In this document: positions 44,376 to 52,056 of the stretch, one piece after another | Position numbering within the stretch: position 1 is the stretch's first letter | Layout: each line of letters opens with the position of its first letter | NCBI GenBank assembly: GCA_045636545.1 | Contig: JAZTXR010000028.1 | Location: 1 to 64,000, forward strand | Length of the DNA: 64,000 nt | Origin: HGM04593 sp045636545 | GTDB taxonomy: Bacteria > Bacteroidota > Bacteroidia > Bacteroidales > Bacteroidaceae | Direction of reading: 5' to 3' | Made by a program: the position numbers and the translations under genes | Notes under the pieces: generated by a model | Told to the model about the DNA's origin: nothing | The model's database searches: none | Seen by the model: the letters and a program-made list of their open reading frames with translations, nothing else

Positions 44376-46250
44376 ATGAGCGAAAGTATCAAATCGAATG
44401 TACAGCCACAGGAGCTGAACATTGCGAGTACTCCTGATGAGGCTGTCAATGCCGCTACGACTGAGTTTACAGAGCAGAACAGCATCAACGGGGAGACTCC
44501 ACAAGTGCCAACAGAAGATGCAACAAGTGAAACAGAAGTAGCAAAACCCGCAAGCCGTCAGGAAATCATCGAGCGCCTGCAGGCCATTGCCGAGAGCGAC
44601 GATGCGCTCAACAGCAAGGCTGAGACCGAGGCACTCAAGGTGCAGTTCTACCGCATGCGCACAGCCGAGATAGAGGCAGCACTAAAGGCACACGTTGCCG
44701 AGGGTGGCGAAGAGGCACTCTTCATTCCACAGCCCGACGAGCTTGAGGAGCCATTCAAGCAGAGCCTCAGCATCATAAAGGCAAAGCGCAACGCCTGGTT
44801 GGCAGCACAGGAAAAGGAGATGCAGGAGAACTACGAGAAGAAGCAGCAACTGCTTGAGCAGCTGCAGGCACTCGTGGAGAAAGCGGCACAGGGCACCCCC
44901 GAGGTCAACGAGTTCCGCGCACTGCAGGCAGCCTGGAAAGAGATAAAGAACGTACCACAGAGCCAGGTTGCAGCACTGTGGAAACAGTACCAGCTGCTTG
45001 GCGAGCAGTTCTATGACGTACTGAAGATAAACCATGAGTTCCGCGAATACGATTTCAAGAAGAACCTCGAGACAAAGACCATGCTATGCACACAGGCCGA
45101 GGCACTGGCCCAGGAGGAGGATGTGATAGCAGCCTTCCGCCAGTTGCAGCAGCTGCACAACGAGTTCCGCGAGACAGGCCCCGTAGCGCCAGACTTGCGC
45201 GAGGAGGTGTGGACACGCTTCAAGGAAGCATCAACAATTGTGAACCGCCGTCACCAGGAACACTTCGAGGCAAAGAAAGCGAAGGAACAGGAGAACCTTG
45301 ACAAGAAGACCGCCATCTGCGAGCAGATTGAGCAGATGGACTTTGCCGCCCTCACCACATACCAGGCATGGAACAACGCCACACAGCAGATTCTTGACCT
45401 GCAGGCAGCATGGAAGGAGATTGGCTTTGCACCACAGAAGATGAACATAAAGATATTCGAGCGTTTCCGCGCAGCGTGCGACCACTTCTTTGTACAGAAG
45501 AGCGAGTTCTTCAAAGAGGCAAAGAGCACACTCGCCAAGAACCTCGAGCACAAGAAAGCCCTTTGCGAGCAGGCCGAGGCACTAAAGGAGAGCGAGGACT
45601 GGAAAGCAACAGCCGACAAGCTCACCAAGCTGCAGAAAGAGTGGAAGGAGACAGGTGCTGTGGCACAGAAATACTCCGAGGCATTGTGGAAGCGCTTTGT
45701 CACAGCCTGTGACTACTTCTTCGAGCGCCGCAACGCAGCCACATCGTCACAGCGCAGCGTTGAACAGGAGAACCTCAAGCTCAAGCGTGCAGTCATCGAG
45801 AAGATAAAGGCAATAGACACCACCCTGCCCGCCGGCGAGCAGACCAAGCAGCTGCAGGCACTTGCCCAGGAGTGGAACAGCATAGGCTTTGTACCCTTCA
45901 AGGAGAAAGACAAGCTCTACAAGGAGTACCGCGAGGCCACCAATGCAATCTATGACAAGCTCCACACCAGCGCCAACGAGCGCAAGCTTGCCAACTTCCG
46001 CAACAACATGGGCAAAGGCGGCAACAGCCTGCAGCGCGAGCGCGACCACCTCATACGCCAGTACGAGGCCATGAAGAACGAGATTGCAACCTACGAGAAC
46101 AACATAGGCTTCCTTAGCGTATCGAACAAGAAAGGCGCCAGCCTTGTCGACGTAATGCGCCAGAAGGTAGAGAAACTGAAACAGGATGCCCAGGTAATCC
46201 TCGAAAAAATCCACCTCGTTGAAGACGAAATAGAAAAAGAGGCAAAGTAA
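44376..46250 (+). CDS. DUF349-repeat protein
   Basis: 624 residues, soluble and almost entirely helical. An acidic, Thr/Glu-rich N-terminal region (1-60) precedes about five DUF349 repeats (each about 70-75 residues, with the pattern LQxxWKEIG...LWxxFxxAxxxFF; examples around LQAAWKEIKNVP, LQAAWKEIGFAPQ, LQKEWKETGAVAQ, LAQEWNSIGFVP). A C-terminal coiled coil follows (YENNIGFLSVSNKKGASLVDVM...). The family is widespread in Bacteroidetes and in single-copy relatives elsewhere; molecular role not established. Single gene with its own -7 box and terminator. Confidence 0.88.
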   Translation: MSESIKSNVQPQELNIASTPDEAVNAATTEFTEQNSINGETPQVPTEDATSETEVAKPASRQEIIERLQAIAESDDALNSKAETEALKVQFYRMRTAEIEAALKAHVAEGGEEALFIPQPDELEEPFKQSLSIIKAKRNAWLAAQEKEMQENYEKKQQLLEQLQALVEKAAQGTPEVNEFRALQAAWKEIKNVPQSQVAALWKQYQLLGEQFYDVLKINHEFREYDFKKNLETKTMLCTQAEALAQEEDVIAAFRQLQQLHNEFRETGPVAPDLREEVWTRFKEASTIVNRRHQEHFEAKKAKEQENLDKKTAICEQIEQMDFAALTTYQAWNNATQQILDLQAAWKEIGFAPQKMNIKIFERFRAACDHFFVQKSEFFKEAKSTLAKNLEHKKALCEQAEALKESEDWKATADKLTKLQKEWKETGAVAQKYSEALWKRFVTACDYFFERRNAATSSQRSVEQENLKLKRAVIEKIKAIDTTLPAGEQTKQLQALAQEWNSIGFVPFKEKDKLYKEYREATNAIYDKLHTSANERKLANFRNNMGKGGNSLQRERDHLIRQYEAMKNEIATYENNIGFLSVSNKKGASLVDVMRQKVEKLKQDAQVILEKIHLVEDEIEKEAK

Positions 46251-46273
46251 GAGAAAGCCTTGATGTCCAAATC

Positions 46274-46310
46274 AATCAATCCCTTTACAAATCGTAGAGG
46301 GATTGATTTT
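46274..46310 (+). terminator. terminator of the DUF349 gene
   Basis: 11-bp stem (46274-46284 / 46298-46308) followed by T residues. It also marks the left border of the CRISPR island. Confidence 0.7.
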
Positions 46311-46332
46311 ATATATCAATACATTACTGCAC

Positions 46333-46413
46333 AAAAAAGGCGAAGCTTGCGCTCCACCTTGAATGTTTTCACAACGGAATAATCCTTATTGTGATTTGCT
46401 TTTAAATTTGTAT
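46333..46413 (-). ncRNA. tracrRNA of the type II-C CRISPR system
   Basis: About 80 nt on the minus strand, divergent from cas9. Positions 46389-46413 are complementary over 25 bases to the start of the CRISPR repeat (perfect to repeats 4 and 5, one G-U wobble with repeats 1-3). Next comes a small nexus stem (AAGGATTATTCC), a GTTGTGAAAAC linker as in other Bacteroidetes tracrRNAs, then a terminator hairpin (46339-46358: 8-bp stem GGTGGAGC / GCTTCGCC with loop GCAA, two G-U pairs) and six T (46333-46338). The promoter at 46416-46447 would start the RNA right at the anti-repeat. Its orientation requires crRNAs to be read from the minus strand of the array. Confidence 0.9.
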
Positions 46414-46415
46414 GA

Positions 46416-46447
46416 CAAATGTATTGAACTATTCGCAATTATCCAAA
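46416..46447 (-). promoter_or_regulatory. tracrRNA promoter
   Basis: Minus strand TTTG (46444-46447), 20 bases, TACATTTG (46416-46423): full consensus. The start is expected at about 46409-46413. Confidence 0.8.
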
Positions 46448-46459
46448 TTATTGTTTAGA

Positions 46460-46492
46460 TTTGTGATATTCTTTTTAATTCTTTTAAATTTG
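46460..46492 (+). promoter_or_regulatory. cas9 promoter overlapping a diverged repeat-like sequence
   Basis: TTTG (46460-46463), 21 bases, TAAATTTG (46485-46492). Only seven bases separate the -7 box from the cas9 ATG, so the mRNA would be leaderless or nearly so. The stretch from 46461 matches the first 20 bases of the anti-repeat/repeat (from its TTGTGAT) at 17 positions. Confidence 0.65.
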
Positions 46493-46499
46493 TTCGTAT

Positions 46500-49400
46500 A
46501 TGAAACGAGTTTTAGGTTTGGACTTGGGCTCATCAAGTATCGGTTGGGCAATCATCGAGGAACACAGCAAAGAGGTTATATCGGGAGAGAACATCCCCGA
46601 CAAAGATAAGATTGTGGCTATTGGCAGCCGCATCATTCCGTTGAGCACAGATGAAAGCACACAATTCTCAAAAGGCCAGGCATTGACAAAAAATGCAGAC
46701 AGGACAAAAAGCAGAACACAGCGCAAGGGCTATGACCGCTACCAATTACGCAGGGCTCTGTTATTGGAGAAGCTGGCTCAATTGGGCATGTATAATGGCG
46801 AGACACAAAAATTCAACAAACTTGATTTGTGGGGACTACGTGCAAAAGCAGTTCACGGACAAATAACACTATTGGAACTTGGACGTGTACTTTGCCACAT
46901 CAATCAGAAACGTGGCTACCGCACAGTAAAAGCCGATTACGGCGACAAGAAACAGGGTGCATACGTATCACAGGTTTTGGAAAGGCACAAAGAAATCAAC
47001 GAGCAGGGACTAACCATCGGACAGTTCCTTTACAATGGATTAAAGTCAGACCCTGCTTTCCGTTGCAAGGAGCGCATATATCCACGTATTGCATATATGG
47101 AGGAATTCGATGCAATAATGTCGTGTCAAAAAGGTTACTACCCCAATGTCTTGACCGATGAGACAATTGCACACATCCGCGATTATATCATATTCCACCA
47201 AAGACCATTAAAATCGTGCAAACACCTTGTAGGAAGATGTTCTTTGGAAAGACATTTCAAGGAAATTAATGGCCAATTGAAGGACTGTAGCCCAAAGGTT
47301 GCTCCACGCACATCGCCGCTGTTCCAGGTTTGCAAAATTTGGGAGAGCATCAACAACCTATGCATCAAAAACAAAGTTGATGACGTACTGCATATAACCT
47401 TGGAGCAAAAACAGAGAATCTTCAATTTCATGAATACCTGTGAGAAATTGAAGGCAAACGACCTGAAAGCACTGCTTGGCATCAAATCCAAAGAGTGGCA
47501 GTTCGGCAAAGCTGTAGGCAACGGATTGCAAGGAAATACAACATATTGCGCCATTACAAAGGCTATTGGCAGCAACAAGGAATACAACCATTTGCTGAAA
47601 TTTGACCTGAACTGCGATTGCAAGGAGGTTGTAGACATTGAAACAGGTGAAATTGCAGAGGTTAAGGTTACAAACGCCTTGTTTGAAAAGCAGCCACTCT
47701 ATGAACTGTGGCACGCACTCTACTCTATTTCTGACATTGAAATATTGAGAGACACTCTCAAGAACAAATTCAATATTACAGACGAAACAGTCATCGACAA
47801 TCTTTGCCAAATTGATTTTGTGAAGGCCGGCTACAGCAACAAGTCATCGCGCGCCATTCGCAAAGTTTTACCTTATCTGCAAGATGGTATGCAGTATTAC
47901 GAAGCAAAGATAATGGCTGGCTACAATGATACGACACTCACAAAAGAGCAGAACAAAGCGCGCGAACTTGCCGAAAAACTATTGCCTATTAAAAAAGGAG
48001 AGTTGCGCCAGCCTGTTGTTGAGAAAATACTCAACCAGCTTGTCAACCTTGTCAACGCGTTAATGTATGAATATGGCCGGTTTGATGAAATTCGCGTGGA
48101 ACTAGCACGTGAACTCAAGCAAAACAGGGAAGAGCGAGAATCAGCCACCAAAGCTATGGCAAGAAACCAAAAGCAGAACGAAGAGATTGCCGAACGCATA
48201 CAGAATGAATATGGACTGCCCCACACACGCTCCCGTATACAAAAATACAAGATGTGGGAAGAGAGCGAACATATATGTATCTATTGCGGCAAAACAGTGA
48301 GTGCAAAAGAATTCCTATTGGGATTCGGCGTTGAGGTTGAACATATCATCCCGCGTTCAGTTATTTTTGATGACAGTTTCGCCAACAAGGTCTGCTCTTG
48401 CAGCGAATGCAACAAGGAGAAGAACAACCGCACCGCGTTTGATTATATGAAAACCAAAAACGAAGGAGATTTCACTGCATACATCGAACGCATAAATGAT
48501 TTGGCAGAACGCGGAAAAATTTCAAACACTAAGCGCAAGAAACTGCTTATGCCTGCAAGCGAATTGCCAACCGACTTTATTGAAAGACAGCTACGCGAAA
48601 GCCAATACATTGCAAAAAAGGCAAAAGAGATTTTGCAAACCATCTGCCATAATGTATATTCAACAAGCGGCAGCATAACCGATTTCATCCGCCACCTTTG
48701 GGGATGGGATGAGGTCTTGCACACACTTAATTTCAGCCGCTACCAAGCAGCCGGACTTACCGAAATGGTTGAACGCGAAATCGATGGTAAAAAAGTTGAA
48801 ATTGAGAGAATTACCGGCTGGTCAAAACGTATGGACCATCGTCACCATGCTATTGATGCATTGACAATAGCCTGCACAAAACAGGGATATATACAGCGCA
48901 TCAACAATCTCAACTCGTTGAAAGACGTTTCTTTCAGTTCATTCAATGACGAAAGACAAAACTCCGAGACACGCCAGCGCCTGACCCGCATTGAGCGTTA
49001 CATAAGAATGCAACCACACTTTACTACAGCCGAAGTACAACAGGCTGTGGAAAGCATTGCCGTATCGTTCAAAAGTGGCAAACGCGCAGCAAGCACGGGC
49101 AAACGCTATATCTACAAAGGCGGTAAGCGTATATGTGTTCAGCAAGGAATTATCATTCCACGCGGAGCACTGAGCGAAGGAAGTATTTATGGCCGCATAC
49201 ATAGTAACGAAACAAATAATCAAGAGATTGTAATCAAATATGATATTACCAAGATTACTTTAAAAGATGTTGATTATGTTATTGACAAACGAATTCGTGA
49301 GATTTTGCGCCAAAGATTGGAACTGTTCGGAGGAAAACCAGATAAAGCATTTGCCGAGCCTTTACGCGACCACCAACGCCATATCATCCGCAGTGTAAGA

Positions 49401-49991
49401 TGTCGAACTGGCTTGAACGCAACAGTACCAGTACGTTACAATGAGCAGAACGAACCAATAGCATTCGTCAAACCCGGCAATAACCACCATGTTGCCATAT
49501 ATGTAGATGAAAAAGGCAAACTGCAAGAACACATTGTTACATTCTGGCACGCAGTCGAACGCAAAAAATATGGCATCCCAACCATCATCACCAACCCTGC
49601 AGAAGCTTGGGATAATGTCACCGACAAAATGCCTGAATCTTTCTTGAATCAATTGCCACCATCGGCAAACTGGACATTCAAGTTCTCAATGCAACAGAAC
49701 GAAATGTTTATTCTTGGAATGGAGGAAGAGCTATACCACGATGCAATGCAAAAAGAGGATTATGCAACATTGAGCAAATATTTGTATAGAGTACAAAAAT
49801 TAGCTCATAACAACTATTGTTTCAGGCACCATTTGGAAACAACTGTTGATGACAAATACAATGGGATAAAAAATGAGATGCTTTCAAAACAAATGAAAAA
49901 ACTTATTATCATTCAAAGTTTAGGAGCATTTGAAGATAAGAACCCACATAAAGTCCACATTGGTATCACTGGCAAAATAACAGAAATATGA
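46500..49991 (+). CDS. cas9: type II-C CRISPR-associated endonuclease Cas9
   Basis: 1163 residues, RNA-guided double-strand DNA nuclease. RuvC-I GLDLGSSSIGWAI with Asp8; Arg-rich bridge helix about 68-95; REC lobe to about 500; RuvC-II DEIRVELAREL with Glu534; HNH about 585-650 with VEVEHIIPRS (His615) and NKEKNN (Asn638); RuvC-III MDHRHHAIDAL with His783 and Asp786. All catalytic residues are present. The HNH has two Cys-x-x-Cys pairs (593/596 and 634/637) fitting a bound zinc. The rest is the wedge/PAM-interacting part. Length and the absence of csn2 and cas4 fit II-C. The stop overlaps cas1 (ATGA). DNA is visibly more A+T-rich than the neighbours, suggesting transfer. PAM not readable. Confidence 0.97.
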   Translation: MKRVLGLDLGSSSIGWAIIEEHSKEVISGENIPDKDKIVAIGSRIIPLSTDESTQFSKGQALTKNADRTKSRTQRKGYDRYQLRRALLLEKLAQLGMYNGETQKFNKLDLWGLRAKAVHGQITLLELGRVLCHINQKRGYRTVKADYGDKKQGAYVSQVLERHKEINEQGLTIGQFLYNGLKSDPAFRCKERIYPRIAYMEEFDAIMSCQKGYYPNVLTDETIAHIRDYIIFHQRPLKSCKHLVGRCSLERHFKEINGQLKDCSPKVAPRTSPLFQVCKIWESINNLCIKNKVDDVLHITLEQKQRIFNFMNTCEKLKANDLKALLGIKSKEWQFGKAVGNGLQGNTTYCAITKAIGSNKEYNHLLKFDLNCDCKEVVDIETGEIAEVKVTNALFEKQPLYELWHALYSISDIEILRDTLKNKFNITDETVIDNLCQIDFVKAGYSNKSSRAIRKVLPYLQDGMQYYEAKIMAGYNDTTLTKEQNKARELAEKLLPIKKGELRQPVVEKILNQLVNLVNALMYEYGRFDEIRVELARELKQNREERESATKAMARNQKQNEEIAERIQNEYGLPHTRSRIQKYKMWEESEHICIYCGKTVSAKEFLLGFGVEVEHIIPRSVIFDDSFANKVCSCSECNKEKNNRTAFDYMKTKNEGDFTAYIERINDLAERGKISNTKRKKLLMPASELPTDFIERQLRESQYIAKKAKEILQTICHNVYSTSGSITDFIRHLWGWDEVLHTLNFSRYQAAGLTEMVEREIDGKKVEIERITGWSKRMDHRHHAIDALTIACTKQGYIQRINNLNSLKDVSFSSFNDERQNSETRQRLTRIERYIRMQPHFTTAEVQQAVESIAVSFKSGKRAASTGKRYIYKGGKRICVQQGIIIPRGALSEGSIYGRIHSNETNNQEIVIKYDITKITLKDVDYVIDKRIREILRQRLELFGGKPDKAFAEPLRDHQRHIIRSVRCRTGLNATVPVRYNEQNEPIAFVKPGNNHHVAIYVDEKGKLQEHIVTFWHAVERKKYGIPTIITNPAEAWDNVTDKMPESFLNQLPPSANWTFKFSMQQNEMFILGMEEELYHDAMQKEDYATLSKYLYRVQKLAHNNYCFRHHLETTVDDKYNGIKNEMLSKQMKKLIIIQSLGAFEDKNPHKVHIGITGKITEI

Positions 49992-50923
49992 TAAAGCGCA
50001 CATTATATTTCGGCAATCCAGCTTATTTGAGCGTTAAATATGCCCAACTTGAAATCCGTTTGCCCGAGGTAGAAAAGAACAATACTCTGTCCGATAGTTT
50101 CAAAGCCTCAGCCATTAAGCAAGTTCCAATTGAGGATATCGGTGTTGTGGTTCTCGATAACAAACAGATAACCATAACACAAGGAGCATTAGGCGAATTG
50201 TTAGGAAATAATGTAGCAGTTGTTACATGCGACGAGCACCGCATGCCCACAGGGTTAATGTTGCCACTTGCCGGCAACACAACGCAAAGCGAACGTTTCC
50301 GTCACCAAATAGAAGCATCATTGCCACTAAAGAAACAATTGTGGCAACAGACCATTCAGGCAAAAATCGCAAATCAATCGGCTGTACTGCGACAACAACG
50401 CAGTCTTGAATGTGGCAATATGGAAGCATGGGTGAAACAAGTAAAGAGCGGCGACAGCGACAACCTTGAAGGGCGTGCTGCAGCATTTTATTGGCAGAAC
50501 CTTTTTGGAAATATTGACGGTTTCCACCGCGATAGGGAAGGTGTAGCACCAAACAACCTGCTTAACTATGGCTATGCAATACTGCGTGCAGTTGTAGCGC
50601 GCTCACTTGTCGGGAGTGGATTACTACCGACATTAGGCATTCACCACCACAACCGATACAATGCCTATTGCCTTGCCGATGACATTATGGAACCCTATCG
50701 TCCCTTTGTAGACAAACTGGTTACAGAAATTGTAGATAGCGGAACCGACATTTCAAAATTGACAACAGAAATAAAAAGTAAACTATTGTCAATCCCCGTT
50801 TTAGATGTAACAATCAATGACCGGCGCAGCCCTTTAATGGTAGCAGTTGCAACAACCACAGCCTCATTGTATAAATGTTACAGTGGAGAGATACGCAAAA
50901 TAGCATACCCGACAATGGAATGA
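49988..50923 (+). CDS. cas1: CRISPR integrase Cas1
   Basis: 311 residues, spacer-integration nuclease working with Cas2. Starts MIKRTLYFGNPAYLSVKYAQLEI, typical of type II Cas1. Catalytic residues by alignment to the motif: Glu161 (DNLEGRAAAFYW), His220 (LGIHHHNRYN) and Glu235 (DDIMEPYRP), with the same spacing as in streptococcal Cas1. Overlaps cas9 by four bases and cas2 by four bases, so the three are one translational unit. Confidence 0.96.
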   Translation: MIKRTLYFGNPAYLSVKYAQLEIRLPEVEKNNTLSDSFKASAIKQVPIEDIGVVVLDNKQITITQGALGELLGNNVAVVTCDEHRMPTGLMLPLAGNTTQSERFRHQIEASLPLKKQLWQQTIQAKIANQSAVLRQQRSLECGNMEAWVKQVKSGDSDNLEGRAAAFYWQNLFGNIDGFHRDREGVAPNNLLNYGYAILRAVVARSLVGSGLLPTLGIHHHNRYNAYCLADDIMEPYRPFVDKLVTEIVDSGTDISKLTTEIKSKLLSIPVLDVTINDRRSPLMVAVATTTASLYKCYSGEIRKIAYPTME

Positions 50924-51255
50924 TTGAACGATTTAGTGAATACCAAATAATGTGGATTTTTGTCTTTTTTGATTTGCCCACCGAGACAAAACGTGAACGC
51001 AAAATATATGCCGATTTCAGAAAGCAACTTTTGCGTGACGGATTCACAATGTTTCAATTCTCCATCTACCTGCGCCATTGTCCAAGCCGCGAAAACGCCG
51101 ACGTTCACATAAAACGAGTTAAAAAATGGCTACCCAAAGAAGGCTATGTAGGTATTCTAACAATAACAGACAAACAATTCAGCCAAATGGAATTGTTCCG
51201 CGGATGCCAACATATTAAAAAGGAGTTAGAGCCTCAACAATTAGAATTGTTCTGA
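50920..51255 (+). CDS. cas2: CRISPR-associated protein Cas2
   Basis: 111 residues, dimeric ferredoxin-fold partner holding two Cas1 dimers during spacer insertion. MWIFVFFDLPTETKRERKIYADFRKQLLRDGF has the conserved Asp after the first strand; MFQFSIYLRHCPSRENAD follows. Start at ATG 50920, overlapping the cas1 stop as ATGA; upstream in-frame ATGs lie deep in cas1 and were not used. Terminator hairpin six bases after the stop. Confidence 0.95.
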   Translation: MIERFSEYQIMWIFVFFDLPTETKRERKIYADFRKQLLRDGFTMFQFSIYLRHCPSRENADVHIKRVKKWLPKEGYVGILTITDKQFSQMELFRGCQHIKKELEPQQLELF

Positions 51256-51261
51256 GAATAG

Positions 51262-51299
51262 AAAAAAGGAATTGCGCCCAACAGTGCAATTCCTTTTTT
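51262..51299. terminator. bidirectional terminator between cas2 and the CRISPR array
   Basis: 14-bp stem (51262-51275 / 51286-51299) with A run and T run at the two ends. It can stop both cas mRNA (plus) and array transcripts (minus). Confidence 0.85.
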
Positions 51300-51369
51300 A
51301 ATACACCTTATTTTTTCTTTTCTAAAAAACTTTATAAATATTTCTTACACAACAACTTGCAAACATTGT
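51300..51369. other. A+T-rich flank between cas2 terminator and repeat 1, probable leader/adaptation end
   Basis: 70 bases with no coding potential, rich in T on the plus strand. It borders the three identical, presumably newest, repeats and is therefore the likely integration end. The stretch CAACTTGCA just before repeat 1 recurs at the junction of repeat 1 and spacer 1, which may be chance. Confidence 0.45.
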
Positions 51370-51798
51370 GGTGTATTTGATATTTCAAAGATACAAATTC
51401 AAAAGCAAATCACAACTTGCATCGTGTCTTAAATAATCCTTCAATTGGTGTATTTGATATTTCAAAGATACAAATTCAAAAGCAAATCACAACGCAGAAA
51501 GAAAATGAATCCGATAATGAGTGGTGTATTTGATATTTCAAAGATACAAATTCAAAAGCAAATCACAACGGTGTGAGCCTTTTAACTTTTTTGCTCCTCG
51601 GTGTATTTAATATTTCAAAGATACAAATTTAAAAGCAAATCACAACGTACACTCCAACGATGCCCACAGCACTACGGTGTATTTGATATTTCAAAGATAC
51701 AAATTTAAAAGCAAATCACAACATAGATACAAACCACCTCGTTTAAACTTGGGTGTATTTGATATTTCAAAGATACTAAAATGAAAGCAAATCACAAC
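51370..51798 (-). CRISPR. CRISPR array: six 47-bp repeats, five 29-30-bp spacers (plus one more spacer to a decayed repeat)
   Basis: Repeats at 51370-51416, 51447-51493, 51523-51569, 51600-51646, 51676-51722 and 51752-51798. Spacers of 30, 29, 30, 29 and 29. Read on the minus strand (the crRNA strand, by the tracrRNA), each repeat begins GTTGTGATTTGC and ends AAATACACC. Repeats 1-3 are identical; 4 has two changes, 5 one, and 6 several in the middle. A half-decayed seventh repeat follows in register at 51828. Each of the six repeats contains TTG, 19 bases, TATCTTTG, a Bacteroidetes promoter pointing into the next spacer. Repeat length, cas gene set and tracrRNA agree with type II-C. Confidence 0.97.
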
Positions 51799-51827
51799 CA
51801 GATTGCGTATACTATGCAAGCAATGTA

Positions 51828-51874
51828 GTTGTTTCCGATATGTCAAATATAGCGCTTTTTCCATAAAAAGGTGC
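51828..51874 (-). repeat. decayed seventh CRISPR repeat
   Basis: It begins exactly 29 bases after repeat 6, the spacer length. Its first 24 plus-strand bases match the repeat at 18 positions; the other half is unrecognisable. On the minus strand the -7 box survives as TATATTTG but the -33 TTG is lost. Confidence 0.65.
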
Positions 51875-51955
51875 GTTTTCCTATAAAATTAATGCCCAAA
51901 AAGGTGCGTTTTCTTATAAAATCAGCCCTCGAAAAGGTGCGTTTTCCTAAAAAAG
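51866..51955. repeat. three direct repeats with 33-bp period beyond the old end of the array
   Basis: Copies at 51866-51889, 51899-51922 and 51932-51955 share AAAAGGTGCGTTTTC followed by TATAAAAT (altered in the third copy), with unrelated 9-base gaps. Period exactly 33. No CRISPR similarity. Confidence 0.85.
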
Positions 51956-51988
51956 GGGCTATTTTTCATTGAGCAAGTGGGGATTCAA

Positions 51989-52020
51989 TTTGATGAAACC
52001 GAATATTCGCCTTAATTTTG
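51989..52020 (+). promoter_or_regulatory. promoter of the BASS transporter-menA operon
   Basis: TTTG (51989-51992), 20 bases, TAATTTTG (52013-52020): full consensus, 36 bases before the ATG. Confidence 0.75.
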
Positions 52021-52056
52021 TGGGGTTAAACTATAGAGTGTAAAAGAATTCCGCTT

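Noticed and set aside
50870..51300. csn2 or cas4 gene making the system II-A or II-B
   Set aside because: Nothing coding remains between cas2 and the array, and none is upstream of cas9.
51293..51339. An extra repeat to the left of repeat 1
   Set aside because: At one spacer length to the left there is no similarity to the repeat.
51799..52050. Region right of the array as the CRISPR leader
   Set aside because: It borders the most decayed repeats; only a degenerate -7 box is present, and the 33-bp repeats look separate. The cas2 side fits better as the adaptation end.
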